Position numbers and translations under genes: made by a program. The notes beneath the pieces are model-generated. The model ran no database searches and was not told where the DNA came from. It saw only the letters and a program-made list of their open reading frames with translations. Shown one piece after another: positions 47,535 to 60,548 of a stretch of DNA of 64,000 nt (the first letter of the stretch is position 1; each line of letters begins with the position of its first letter). The DNA is taken from NCBI GenBank assembly GCA_028023455.1, contig JAQFVV010000017.1, forward strand, positions 4,682,098 to 4,746,097, in the 5' to 3' direction. Origin of the DNA: Epiperipatus broadwayi. Lineage: Eukaryota > Onychophora > Udeonychophora > Euonychophora > Peripatidae.

Positions 47535-48495
47535 ATTGTATTTTAATATTTACATAGAAAACTAATTTTAATCAAAGGAATGAATAAAAAGAACTAATCT
47601 TATTAATGAAGAAAAAAAAAGTTTAATATTATGCGAGATAAAAATACGATGGAAGAGATATAAAAGCAAGTGATGTTTGAGAAAGTCATTTCGTAAGCCA
47701 TGATTTATGTTAAATGTCGAAACACAATTAAATGATATCTTAAGAACCAACAACGTTTAGGCCCCCTTGTTTATAACTCATGATGACAGGTCTATACATA
47801 TTCAATTTTCATAACTAATGTATACCAGGATCCAAAGATAGTAAGATGTTCGCAAAATTGAATGCAGAAAAGTCATCCAGCAGTTAGATATAAATACTTG
47901 TACAGTCTAGTTTGAATTTAAGCTTCATTATCATCAAGTCTATATTTCGTCAATTTATCTATTATCCGTGAAAAGACAATTTTTCGATCAAATATTAAGA
48001 TGCAAATCAGTTGATATAGTAATGGCTTGCATCTAAAATTTATAGCTTATGTCATTGTCTTTTCTGAATAGTGAACTCACAGCAGTTTTTTAGCAGAACA
48101 CTGCAAAACCATTCAGCATATATGCTTCTTAAGACAGCTCATTTTGTGATATTTCACTCATTAAATACTCTTCAAACTTCTTATATTGCTAACAATATTT
48201 CATACAATCTATGATGGGATGATACTTTAGAAATTAAATAATTTATTCATATGCTATTCTGTTGCATCTTCCAATTTAATCTGTTTCTGTCAAATTTTTT
48301 GTGTATTGAATGTAATGTTTGTATACATAATATAAATTTACTGTAGAATAGCAGACTAGAATTAAATTATCCATAAATTGCAGATTAACTCTTTCATTTC
48401 CAGTGTTCAAAAGTCATAATTTTATGAATAATAAATTATTTTATTTCTTTTGATTGAAGCAATTTCTATGTTGAACACTGTATATGTATATTTAT
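47535..48495. other. AT-rich sequence without recognised feature
   Basis: No supportable feature. Confidence 0.4.
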
Positions 48496-48500
48496 GTACG

Positions 48501-49680
48501 GTACTAGTACATATTTATAATGCACTCCACCACTTGATGGTGCTAGTTTTCGCCCAATGCACATCAATACACCGTTTTAGCGGCCTAACTTACGGCTAAC
48601 ACTACAACAGTTTATGGCCTATAGAACATTAATGTTCATATTAGCTGTTGTGGGTGTATATTGCATTGCACACATATATTATGGCCCACTGATGTGCTTC
48701 GCGTCCTTATGCAAATGCGCACATTTCACAGATCGCTACCGTATCGTGAGGGTGTATGGAATTCAACTGACCATAACTCTTGTAATGTATGTTCGAAATA
48801 ATGATCTTTCATAACTACCTGACATAGTATTACATACTAATAATTGTAAGCCCATTACCGTGCTTCCCTACACAGCTTGGAATGTGAAATAAATTTCAAA
48901 AATATAGTGACAAGCACAATTTCATTGAATTCACGCGAAAAGGCACATTTGCACGAGAATAGCTACGAGACAAATTAATTGTCTGAGGTTGCACGTTGTT
49001 GCGGAAATCAGAAGCTTGATTTGATCATAGTACTGCATCTTTTGGCCGATCCTTCGGATCATCAAAAACATCGGTCTCCGGCCCTGCACATTCCAGCCCT
49101 ACGTGCTGACATTTATAATGTAATTTAAAAATGTAATTATTCGATTTCAGAAAAATTTAATTCTTACATTTTATAAAATAATGTTGGTTTGTAAATTGTT
49201 TAAAAATACTTTGTAGAATGTCAGCCCATAATGTTTATAATAGTGTCTTTTTATGCAGATAAGGAGCAGCTACGAGTAAACTAAAATTGCACATTGTTTT
49301 GGAAAATAGTAATGTTGGTTTGATCATAGTACTGCATCTTTTGGCCGATCCTTCGGATCGTCAAAAACATCGGTCCCCGGCCCCACACATTCCAATACTA
49401 CACGCTGACTTTTATAATGCAATTTAAAACTTAAGTATTCCATTTTAGAAAATAATGTTGATTCATAAATAAAAATAGTTTGAAAAATATCAACACGCGA
49501 TGAAATGTATAAAAAAAAATACCGTATATAAAAAAAACTAACGTATATAAAAAAATAATACATAAATTTATAAAATTTACCATATTTGACCATATTGTCG
49601 TCCCGTGAACATGTATATTGATGTGCATTGGGCAAAAACCAGCGCCATCAAGCAGTAGAGCATATTATATGTACTAGTAC
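48501..49680. mobile_element. Unclassified 1.18-kb terminal-inverted-repeat element with internal 300-bp duplication
   Basis: The ends are inverted complements over about 70 bp with some mismatches. 'gtactagtacatatttataa' on the left answers 'tattatatgtactagtac' on the right, and 'gggcgaaaactagcaccatc'-type words are mirrored. Inside, a block of about 100 bp ('gatcatagtactgcatcttt' onward) occurs at 49022-49120 and 49322-49420, part of a roughly 300-bp tandem duplication. On the minus strand both copies read '..DVFDDPKDRPKDAVL' and stop. The element has CpG-richer, more even composition than its surroundings. Superfamily not recognised; the palindromic GTACTAGTAC tip is distinctive. Confidence 0.75.
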
Positions 49681-49689
49681 CTTGTCCTC

Positions 49690-51290
49690 ATTAGATATAT
49701 AAATTTACTTTTTTTTTTATTTAGAATTTCTTGAAACATTTTAATTATCACATTTTATCAAAAGCATTAATGTCCAATACTTTTCTTAGCAAGTTTGAAC
49801 ATATTAACCAGCTTGCTTGCGTAAAACTTATGCAATTTTATTTGTGTCTTTATTGACAAACATCTTTAGTAAATACTTGTGAAGATTTCAGAATAGAAAA
49901 TTTTACATGAATATTTCAGTTTCTTGATGTTTTAATCAAACTATTATTGCTTTAAAGTCAGTAATTTGTAAACAAAAAAAAGTTGCAAATATAGATTACT
50001 TAAATGTCTTTCCTTATTCTCATATCTTGTTTGTGAAATCATAATATTCATGCAAAATTAAATAAGTTATTTAACAAAGTAATGGAATTAAATTAACTTA
50101 AATATTATCAAAGTTACTTGCAAACATGTAAAAAATCCAAAGTATTTGAATAATGCTTGGAAAACTATTAAAGTTTGTTTTCAAAATTGAATTTTAATCA
50201 AATATATGAACTTAACTTGTTTATTTGGTCTTTCAGTAAACAATGATGTCGTATTCGCAGACTTTTTAAAGGGCAATATTGCAAAAGAATATAATCGGCA
50301 AAAGCTATAGGAATCATTAATTAAATGTCACAAAATAAAACTACATTCACAAATAAGTTATTGTTCTCCATGGCAGAAATGAAACTGAATTTAAATTATT
50401 TCCCGTTGTCATGTTTGGTTTTGTAATCTAATTGAAAGTTTAGTCCAAACTAGTCTGTTGTCTATTATAAATTTAGTTTAAAATGATAGTATAGAGAAAA
50501 ATATAAGCACATGAATTTTTACTGAATTTAAATGGCCTAATCATCAACATTGCCCTAAAGAGAAGACTATTGAATTAGAAATAAAGATGTTTTTGCATAC
50601 ATCTGGGAAAACTGCTGCAATCTGCCATATGATATTTGTTAGCTATTATGTAAATGCGTTAAACCAAAACTCTAAAGAAATTCAAAAATCTTTAAGTCAT
50701 AAAAAAATCTCACTATATATATATATATGGTAATTTCTCCCTTGGACAAAGGTTGCTTTTTGAGACAAAAATTAGTTTTAACTACCAATTCAATTTTTTT
50801 AAAAAAATCTCTTGAAACTGAACAAAAATGCCTACTAAACAATTTTTAGCTCAGCTTTTAATGCAGATGTTGAAGAGAAATGTCACTTTATTAATGGATT
50901 GAGATTACGTGACAGCGGCTTGATAAAATACCAATTGCTATGTTATAGTGTGATAAAGTGCTGCGTTACTTATCTTTAGGAATAGTTCATGAAACCAAGC
51001 TATCAATTATCAGAAAATTGTTTTCTGTTAATTTTTCTATGAAAAAGAAATGTAAAACATTTATTACTGAAAATATAAAGATGCATCTAAATATGGGTAC
51101 AGTCACCTGCTTCCAAAATTTTTGCTCGAGATAGACTGAGAAAACAGTATTTATTCTTTCACAGGAGGCACATTTATCATGCATACTTGAATAGATGTTC
51201 ACAACAGTGATACCTAATAAACAAATGGTTTCCTTTAACAAGTCAATATAAGAAATACTATAATTCAGTGTAAAATATAATCTCATCAAT
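49690..51290. other. AT-rich sequence without recognised feature
   Basis: A 100-codon minus-strand frame (51289-50987) has no domain I recognise. Nothing else seen. Confidence 0.4.
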
Positions 51291-51339
51291 TTGAAAAGAG
51301 TATTGTAGAAGAATCAAATTAGGTTGCTAAGCCTACTAA

Positions 51340-53060
51340 ACTAAACCAGCCATACATAATAAATCCTCTGCACCTGATAATATATTAAAATTTATTTTTG
51401 AATTTTTCTCATACTTTATTTCCCCTAAGAATTTTTCAAACTGATGCTCTGAATTAAAAACAAATACTTAATCTTATAACACAATGGAGCTTTGATCATT
51501 CGAAGATATTTTTTCACACCCTTGGTGTATATTATTTTAAATTGAGAAACAAATGTCTAGCTTTCAGTCCTATTAGCAATTAATCAAGTGTAGTTACGAT
51601 GAAAGTCTTTAGCTGAAACTTTTATTAGGAAAATTAGAATTTAATCTAGAATTTTTCTTTAAAATATTTAATTAGTTTTTAGTATGCGAATTATTCCCCT
51701 TTTCTTTATCCTATTTGCAATTAGTTTGCTTAAAGATTTCAAATGCTAGCTAAGTAAAAATTTATATGTTAAATTAGTTAACTAAGTGAGCACACTTTCA
51801 GCTGGTGAAGACATATTTATAGCACTCGTGAGTAGCTGGATTTGCTGTAGCATTTAAATGTATAACGCATACAAAAAAATTATTTTAGTTTAAAACAAGA
51901 CAAAGGCAATAACTGAATATATTCAAAAAACTGTAACTCAAATTCATAAACTAAATTTTAAGTGCGCAAAACAAAGACCATGAAGAATAAATTTATAATG
52001 GCATATTACAAAAGCATTATAACTAAGCATATAATAGATGTGAATACTTAAAAATATATCCAACAGCAGCAATTTCCCCAAATCATTTTCACTTGATGGT
52101 AGACTTCAGAAGTGCATATTATTATTTCATCACTAAAACCATTTTTGAGAGGTTAACCACTTATCTAGGATTTGGAAAATTCACTATAACATCCCCCCTA
52201 GATTTTATTCAATTTATCAGCAGTCATAAATGAGAACTATAAATTGGCTTTGCTAGACATTACCAAATTATGTGGATCAGTATTACATCGGCAATTGATA
52301 TACAAACACCGTGGGATCATACTACCCTCAAAAAAGAAACTGCGTAAACATTAAATTGGATTGATAGGACCATTACTGCACAGTTTAGCAATAAATATAT
52401 TATGGAAAAAGTATGACCAAAAGGTTTGGTTATAGCGGCATCATAGGCAGTTTAGCACTGGCTAAGGCCAAAGAAGACATTATTCCAAAATATTTAAGAG
52501 AAAGACCCCAATATTTATAAATAATATGCCAACTATGAGTTAATATGTGCAGTCACTGAATGCATTGTAAAACTACACAAAGAATTAGAGAAAAAAAAAC
52601 ACACTCCAATGGACAATTGAATAAGAAAACACTTCCAGAGGTTTAAAGTTTTTAGATTCATACATTCAAAGAGAGAACTTACAAGACTTCAAAATGATCA
52701 TCAAGCCACTCAAAATGCAATCCCCCCTTCATTCTCACACCTATGACAAACCCACTGATAAAAAGTTTCTTAAATAGAAACATTAGACTATATATAAAAC
52801 AGATCAGAAAGCTAACATAGACTTATATAAATGATTTATGCAGAATGGACTACAGCAGAAATACTATAAAAATGATTTCAGAAATTCTGTAATAAAGACG
52901 ATCCCTAGTAGATAATAAACCATGGATAAGTAAACCATATATACCAAAGCTTTCACACAAAATAAAAAAGGTATGCATTACTACATACATGTAAGTCTCG
53001 GCACACACACACACACCCCAACTTGAACAGACTACTAAATAATACCAAAGTTAAAATATC
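51340..53060 (+). pseudogene. Decayed retroelement, probably Penelope-like reverse transcriptase
   Basis: Scattered translated motifs on the plus strand. 52640-52780 reads 'GLKFLDSYIQRENLQDFKM' and 'SHTYDKPTDKKFL', matching the 'FLD---...--Y-KPTD' stretch of Penelope/DIRS-type reverse transcriptases. It is followed by 'YKXFMQNGLQQKYYKN' in the thumb region. 51340-51600 has remnants compatible with an RT entry region. Every frame is broken. Assignment is tentative and rests mainly on the KPTD motif and the nearby GIY-YIG module. Confidence 0.4.
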
Positions 53061-53989
53061 CTAGGATCAAACACCTCAGATCATATACAAAATTTAATGC
53101 AGCAACACTACTTGCAAATTAGTAGACAAATGCAGATACCAGCGTCTTCCAATACATATTTGTATAAGCGATAAAAATAACTTGGAATATAAATCCATTT
53201 TCTTGGAGCATGAGCAAAAAATTTGGTCACATTTTCAATCCAAAAAATGATAAAATTGTTTGCACAGAGTGAGACAATAGAAAATGTAAAATAGGCATGG
53301 TTTATTGCTAATAGCAACCAGACCATTAATAAAAACAATAGCATCCAATTTTCCAACATGAAATATTTAAATTACCAATTTAAATAAATTAATGTTGTAC
53401 CTTTAAATGCTATAACATACTCAGCCACTTCGAGAACTATGAATCTGGTTTCACCACAAAAGTGTGCTCTGTTACAGTTAAAAAATTAATATTGGAACTT
53501 AGCTAGTATTCAAAACATTTCTAATGTTTGAGCAAACCAATTACAATAAGTTTTTTTGACAACTACATCAAATAGGATCCTTTAATATAGTATTCTTAAA
53601 TGGCAATTTTTATATTCAAAGGAAGTGATCAAATACTTAAATATCATATAAAAAGTTTAATTTATTCATGAAATGGGTATGCGATACAATCTTTCAGGTT
53701 TATATGTTATTTTGACATCAAAAGTTTTATTACAAAATTACTTCTTCACAATCTTAATTGACCAATAATTGGCTTATTTGTTATCACCTGATTTCAAATG
53801 CTTATTTTACTCATGATGTACCACATTCATTTGATTATTCAGCTGAGTATCAAAAGTCACATGATCACTTGAGAATCAAAAGAAAAATAGTGTTACATAT
53901 GTTGAACAGCATTGTAGCGATTATTTAAACAACTAAATGTCACATGATCACCATTTCTTATGCTTACCAAAGATGTTATAACAAAGACA

Positions 53990-54160
53990 AAATTCTCCAT
54001 ACAATAGTACCACCCAATGCAAGCCAGAATAATCAATGGATATAAGATTTGTGCATAAAATCCCTATCATTGCAAGCAGAGTAGTTGATGATTGTGAGAA
54101 AGTTTGTGCATAAAATCCCTATTCTGGGTGGTACTACTGAATGGAGAGTTTCATCTCTGT
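53990..54160. repeat. Family C fold-back repeat, truncated copy 3
   Basis: Contains 'attctccatacaatagtacc', 'aatcaatggata' and 'tgcataaaatccctat' twice, then 'gggtggtactactgaatgga'. Arms are present but the central hammerhead block is missing, so this is an internal deletion derivative. Confidence 0.75.
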
Positions 54161-54397
54161 TATAGTGATTATTTATGAAGAATAAATGTCAAAGTTTCTA
54201 ATATATTTAAACTAATATATATATATGCGCTGTTTGCACAGATAATGAAGTGAGAATAAAGTGAAATTTTTAATTTATTAAAATATAAAGCTATAAAATT
54301 AAAGAGCTGAGTGCTTTCAAGAGACTACTTGCTCTCATCCCCATAGCTGCTGTTGTTATAAGTGCGTTGTAAAACAAAATGGAATTTATGGAAATAG

Positions 54398-55230
54398 TTA
54401 TAATTGCATTTCCGAGACAGCAAAGCATGCTTCTCTCCTATTGATGGATTTGGGATCGCTAACTACGTAATATGCCTCTCTAATTTTGCATCGGGTGTCG
54501 TGTCTTTCGGAGCATATGATGGCAGTGATAGGTTCAAATTTATGGCCTGATGCTCTTTCATGTTCGCAGAAGATAGAGTTGCCTTCTTGCTTGGTTTTGG
54601 TTTTATTGTAGATATATTTGTGTTGTGCTACTCTATTGGCTATGTTGGTCTGGGTCTGCCCATAGTATACAGCTTGGCAGTTGGCTTGTGGGCAGATCAC
54701 TTTGTACACCACGTAAGAAGTGAGCTCACATGTGATTCTATGTTTTGAATTTTTTATAAGTCTGTTTGTGTTTGGAGATGACTGGTAACCAATGCTAGTC
54801 TTTGGATAGTGTGCTATTGAGGTATTTGGCAAGGGGTTGGATATGTGGTATGAGAATTCTTGGCTTAATGTCTTTGATGTGGTTATGCTGAATATTGTAA
54901 AAGAACTTATTGACTTTCCTGTTGATGACTGAATGTGAATATCCAATTTTAATTAGATCTGCTACATACTGGTTCAGATTGTGTCTCTTATCAGTTTCAT
55001 ATTTGCACAGCATGTGGTTTATAAACAAAAAATGAAGATAAGCCTGCCATCTTACGAGAGTAGGGTGTGTATGCTGTAAGGTGAGCTGTACCAACTACTT
55101 CTACGGGTTTGATAATCATGGTGTAATCCAGTTGATTGAGATTTCTGCAAAGATCTATGTCTAGGTATCTAACGTGTGTGGCTTTCAGCTGTATGAGTGT
55201 AGTTGAGTTTAGAGATTATCTGCACTTATA
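54398..55230 (-). mobile_element. Penelope-like element, C-terminal part with GIY-YIG endonuclease
   Basis: The 182-codon frame 54946-54398 contains 'VVYKVICP' and 'VYYGQTQTNIANRVAQHK', the G/V-Y-x and Y-x-G-x-T core of a GIY-YIG nuclease with the following Arg. A Cys/His-rich insert follows (CEHERASGH), then 'KIREAYYVV...INRREAC'. The upstream frame 55094-54795 ('NLNQYVADLIKIGYSHSVIN' then 'RKVNKFFYNI') matches the thumb region that precedes GIY-YIG in Penelope-like elements. A frameshift separates the two. The RT core is missing because family A sequence begins at about 55370. Penelope-like elements use this nuclease for target-primed integration, and many carry hammerhead motifs in their terminal repeats. 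Confidence 0.82.
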
Positions 55231-55369
55231 GATGCTTGTAATCTTGTGCACCTAACTCCAATGTCCATAGGTGTCACCAATTTGAATATGAATGTTACAA
55301 AGTTTTTTAAATTGATTAATGCCTAAACATTCATAATAGTTAAATTTACTCATACAAAAACAAATATAC

Positions 55370-56215
55370 CATATTACTTAATAATATTTCATTTGGGTTT
55401 TTCACTACGCCACTCACACAAGGTAGGGATTGGTTTCTATCCACTTTTAACCTCTTGTGAAGGAATATATTTATAAAGATGTGAAAAAGATCTATGATAT
55501 CCAAAATGCACATTTTGTGCTGAACCAGTACTCATTAATTGGTCCAGATCTTTATCATTGTTCAGCATACCTATAGATAGCAAATTACTACAATTTATTT
55601 GATAAATGTCAAATGTGTTGCCTTCACAACTTTGACACAAATCATTTAATGAAAGTATATTAATAATTATTATTAGTTGTACATTAAACTAGAGATTATT
55701 CAATAATGGATATTTCTGTAGTGTAATTTTCACTATACCGTTCACGGAGGTAGGGACTGTTTTCTATCAATTTTTGACACCTTGTGAAAGGATGTATTTT
55801 TGACACCTTGTGGAAGGATGTAGAGTGGTCTAGTAATGACTAATAAAAATTATTAATTTACTTTCATTAAATGATTTGTGTCAAAGTTGTGAGGGCAGCA
55901 CATTTAACACATCACTTAAACTAATAATTTGCTATCTAGATATATATTGAACAATGATAAAGATATATGTAAGAGATTACAATTTGGGCCAACTGATGAG
56001 TGTTAGTTCAGTATAAAATGTGCATCTTGGGGGATTATAGATCTTTTTTCACAAGTTGTTGGTCATATGTTTATGTTTCAATCTCTTCACAAGGTATTAA
56101 AAGAGTATAAGAACCCAGTCCATACCTCGCTTGAGAGTGGTGTGGGGAAAATTACCCTGCAGAAATAATTGCATAATCTCTATGAGTAATAAAAATTATT
56201 AATATATCGTATTAC
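55370..56215. repeat. Family A fold-back repeat with decayed hammerheads
   Basis: The left arm reads minus (block about 55490-55570) and the right arm plus (block about 55965-56060), mirrored around about 55800. It contains 'cacaaggtagggattgg', 'attattaat' and 'tttcattaaatgatttgtgt' words. The plus block has CUGAUGA but AAAA instead of GAAA. The minus block has UUAAUGA and AAAA. Both should be inactive. A short direct duplication ('tttttgacaccttgtg') occurs at 55776-55820. It lies directly upstream of the Penelope-like ORF in the latter's orientation. Confidence 0.8.
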
Positions 56216-56639
56216 TTTGCAGAACAAATATTTTTATCTCCAATAACTTGGGGCCATAATTTATAGCTCTTATCAATGTACACACAAAATTCTCTTCTAA
56301 TGCTAGAAATATTACTATATTTCTATTAACAATAGATTGTTCTAATTATACACATTCACCCAGAAAAAGGAACCGAGCAGGGCAAATTCCTAATGTCCAC
56401 TCCATACATTCTTGTCATTGCAGCTGTTATTACTATGTGATTTTTCATATAGTATTGGAACATGAATGGGCTGCTCACCAACACACATTAGCCAGCATGG
56501 TGAGTTTATTGGCTTTTGACCTCTGACTTTAAGATCAAGAAACACCATAGTCTTTCTTCTCAGTTGCCTGATAAGGCAGAATGAATGTTTGTGTAAATGA
56601 TAAATATTTTTCCAATATATATAATTATGACAGACAAAA

Positions 56640-59535
56640 ATAAATCATGGCCCTTATTCCCAGGAGGCTGTAAAATCACCAACCAAGGCAGCAGTTGGTG
56701 GCCAAAGGCAGAGGGTGCTAAGAATCTCCTGATTATGGACCCAGGCTGCCATTTGATGATGACTTTTTATTTAGGTACTTACAACTGCAGATCACTTTCA
56801 AGTGAAGAAAGGTTGCAAGAATTAGTAGAACTGTCTTGTATTAAATGGGACATTATTGAACTTTGTGAAGTTAGAAGAAAAGGTAAAGAGACAATTGATT
56901 TAAAAAGTGGACATGTATTCTATTATAAAGGTACAAATATTGGAAATACAAGTGGAGTAGCATTATAAATAAAAAGTGGAAGAACAACATTGTGGAGATT
57001 GATGCTATATCGGACAGAGTGGCAAGATTAGTTATACAACTTAATAGCAGATACCAAATGCAGATAATTCAGGTTTATGCCCCAACAAGTTCTCATAGTA
57101 ATGAAGTAGTAGAAGATTTTTATATGGATGTACAAAAGGCTTTTGATCAGAATAAACAACATTTTAAAATTGTTATGGGAGACTTTAATGCTAGAATTAA
57201 TAAACAAATGAAAGTGCTGTAGTTAATTTTGGTTATGTTAATAGAAATGAAAGAGGACATAGACTTGTGGAGTTTGCAGAAAAAGAAAAACTTTATATTA
57301 TGACTTCTTTTTTTGAGAAAAATGTTAAAAGGAATTGGACATGGAAGCATCCAAATGAAGGTACAGCAGAATTGGATTATATTTTGACTAACAGAAAATA
57401 CCTATTTCAAGATTGTAATGTTCTTAATAAATTTAACACAGGAAGTGATCATCGATTAGTAAGATGTAATGCAAAATTAGAGAGACATAAATTATTAAGA
57501 AAAACAATATTTACAGTTTATATTCCTAATCTTCAGAAACATTCTAATGAATTTAAATTAGAACTTACAAATCGATTTCAAGTATTAGTAGATTTTGAAC
57601 ATGATTCAGATTTGAATGAAATTAATATGAAAATAACTGATACACTTTTAAAAACTGCAAGAAAGATAGCTGGTAGAAAAAAGCAGCAATTGACCAATAA
57701 AATTTCTACTGAGACTAGAGAATTTATGAAGAAAAGAAGGAATATGAAGATATACAAAAATGATGCATTAAAAAGGATTGAATATCTCGAATTTTGTAAA
57801 ATGGTGTGGAAAAGAGTTGGAAAATGATATAAGAAAGTATAACTGTGAACTAGCAAGGAAAGCTGTAGAAGAAAATAAAAGTCTCAGGAATGTAAAACAA
57901 CATTTTGGTATTGGTAGGAAATTTATATATGCAATAAGAAAAAAAGATGGAATTATTACTAAAAAGAGAGATGACATCATGAAATGCGTAGAAACTTTTA
58001 TCAAGAATTATATAGTAACAAAGAACAAGTACCTCCTATATTATTACATCTTCTGAATTGCCCAGAATTTTAAATGAAGAAGTGAGACATGCACTTAAAT
58101 ATATAAAGAAAGAAAAGGCTCCAGGTAATGATGGAATTACAATTGATATATTAAAAGAAGCAAGTGAAGAAATAGAAAAAAAATTAGCAAAGTTATATAC
58201 CAAATGTCTAAATGATAAAGATGTCCCAGATGATTGAAATAATGCAGTATTAATATTTAAAAAAGGTGATAAAGGAGATATTAGAAATTACAGATCTATC
58301 AGCCTTTAATCAGTTTTAAACAAAACTTTTACCAAGATAATTACAACCCATCTACAGAGAACATTGGATTTCCACCAACCAAGAGAACAAGCTGGATTTA
58401 AAAGTAGTTTTAGTACAGTAGATCATATCCAGGTATTGAGAGAAGTTATAGAAAGGACAAATGAATATGAGTTGCCATTATGTTTTGGATTTGTAGATTA
58501 TGAAAAGGCATTTGACTCTATAAACATTTCTTCAGTGATTAAAGCATTGGATCATCAAGGTATAGATCCAGGATATTGTCATATTTTAAAGAATATTTAT
58601 AAAAATGCAATAGCAACAATTAGATTATCTAATGATACTGGGAAAGTCAACATTGAGAAGGGTGTAAGACAGGGTGACTCCATATTTCCAAAACTTTATT
58701 TTGGGTTAAAATGGGAAGCTAAAGGAGTGAAAGTAAATGGAGACTTTTTAAGTCATTTAGATTTTGCAGATGATGTAGTTGTTTTTGCAAATAATGCTTC
58801 AGAGCTGCAGGAAATGTTGCACGAGTTAGCAGATGAAAGTAGAAAAGTAGGACTAAAGATAAATGTTAAAAAGACTAAAGTAATGTTTAATCGATTTGCT
58901 CAAAATATGAAAATAAAGATTGATTATGAAGAATTAGAAGAAGTTAACAGTTACAAATACCTTGGTCAGATTATTAATACAGATGGAAACATAATGGATG
59001 AAATTAATCATAGAATTAAACTTGGTTGGAGTGCTTTTGGTAGAAATAACTTGATACTAAAAGGAAATATGCCTATGTGTTTGAAAAGGATGGTTTTTAA
59101 CAAGTGTGTTTTACCAGTTCTTCTTCCGATCTTGAGACTTGGACACTTAATAGAAGAGCAATACAGAGACTTCAGACCACTCAAAGAAGTATGGAGAGAT
59201 GTATGTTGGGAGTAACAAGAAGAGATCGAAAACGCAATGTATGGGTAAGAGAACAAACAGGTGTTACTGACCTCATTGAAAAAATTAAAAGATTGAAGTG
59301 GAGTTGGGCTGGACATATTTCTAAAAGAGATGATGATAGATGGACAATTGAAATCTTAAACTGGATTCCAAGAGATTGTCAAAGACCCAGAAAGAGACTA
59401 CATGTTAGATGGATGGATGAAATGATAAAGTGTGCAGGGGTGATGTGGAGAAGAGAAGCTAAAGATCGGAGAAGATGGATTGAACTTGGAGAGACCTTCA
59501 TCCTGCAGTAGATTGATAATGGTTGATGATGATGA
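56640..59535 (+). mobile_element. RTE-type LINE, near full length, frameshifted (copy 2)
   Basis: The endonuclease begins near 56770 ('GTYNCRSLSSEERLQELVEL'). It continues through 'IQVYAPTSSH', 'IVMGDFNARI' (57170) and 'ELDYILTNRK', and ends 'GSDHRLVRC' (57450). The linker runs to about 58050. RT follows: 'KKEKAPGNDGITIDILKEAS' (58110), 'FKKGDKGDIRNYRSISL' (58260), 'QAGFKSSFSTVDHIQVLREV' (58390), 'DYEKAFDSI' (58500), 'VRQGDS' (58670), 'LDFADDVVVF' (58760) and 'NSYKYLGQII' (58950). The C-terminal segment has 'RLKWSWAGHISKRDD' (59300) and ends GETFILQ-stop at 59511, followed by a (GAT)n tail at about 59520-59540, typical of RTE 3' ends. At least five frameshifts and internal stops make it non-functional. 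There is a small deletion between motifs B and C. Confidence 0.9.
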
Positions 59536-59539
59536 TGAT

Positions 59540-60185
59540 CCAGAAAACATTTAGGAAAGAAAACATAGTTTAAAGAAAACAGCTTTTATGTACATGGTAG
59601 CATGCTTATTTAACATTATTTCAGTAACATAATAAATATGAGCTTTTAAAAAATGAACAATTTTATGAATTCATGGAGTGCATTAAAGATTTATGAAATG
59701 ATTTAAAGTTGTCCATGAAATAATATCAGAATGCAAAAGAGTCTTGAGATATAATTAATATATATATATATATATTACTTTGAATTTCACTGATAGCAGG
59801 ATGCAATTTATAGAAGAAAACTATTTAGCGTAGTATGTAATTTGTGGCTTATAAGAAAGCAAAATATGTTATAGTAGGATGAATCAAGATGTTTAAATAT
59901 AGGCAATACATATAAAGTTGGAAGAGTTCTTTTTAGATTAATTTAACCTATCATCTACTGAGGGAGTAAGGTCATATAAGAGTTTTTATAGATGGAGCAA
60001 GTGAAATATTTTTGCACCTTTATTATTAATAATTGCAAGAAAAGATTTTATCTAAACTCACATCACATAATCATTTATCTATATCTTCAATTCTTTCCAT
60101 TTATGATTAAATATATCAGAATATTGGATCATTGGTTTGAATAAATGAATTAGGTATAATGAATTACTGAATATTGTAATGTGAT
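59540..60185. other. AT-rich sequence downstream of the RTE LINE
   Basis: No recognised feature apart from a short (TA)n at about 59758-59774. Confidence 0.4.
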
Positions 60186-60189
60186 TTAA

Positions 60190-60190
<1 letters not shown>

Positions 60191-60277
<87 letters not shown>
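60191..60277. repeat. (TA)n microsatellite
   Basis: Uninterrupted TA dinucleotides for roughly 87 bp. The long Tyr/Ile frame crossing it on the minus strand is an artefact of the repeat. Confidence 0.97.
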
Positions 60278-60280
<3 letters not shown>

Positions 60281-60548
60281 AAGCATTTATTCCTAATAGT
60301 CAGTTGAGTAATATTAATATAGATTGTACTGTAAAAAAAATAAACGTTTTTTAATAAATATATATTCAATCAAGACTTTACATGATCAAATAATTATTAT
60401 GTCAAGATAAATTCTGCTCACATTTCTCCTAAATGTGATCTAATTAAGAAAAGTGGGTGATATAAATTTAAAATATATAACAAATCTTCAATCTATATTT
60501 GAATAATTTAATATATCCAGCACACACTTCTTCTTTTCAAAATAGTTC

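Noticed and set aside
54560-54748. 62-codon plus-strand frame
   Set aside because: Opposite strand of the GIY-YIG frame.
57578-58004. Minus-strand frames of 78-92 codons
   Set aside because: Shadows of the A-rich RTE LINE linker on the plus strand.
60079-60369. 96-codon minus-strand frame rich in Tyr/Ile
   Set aside because: It is the translation of the (TA)n microsatellite.
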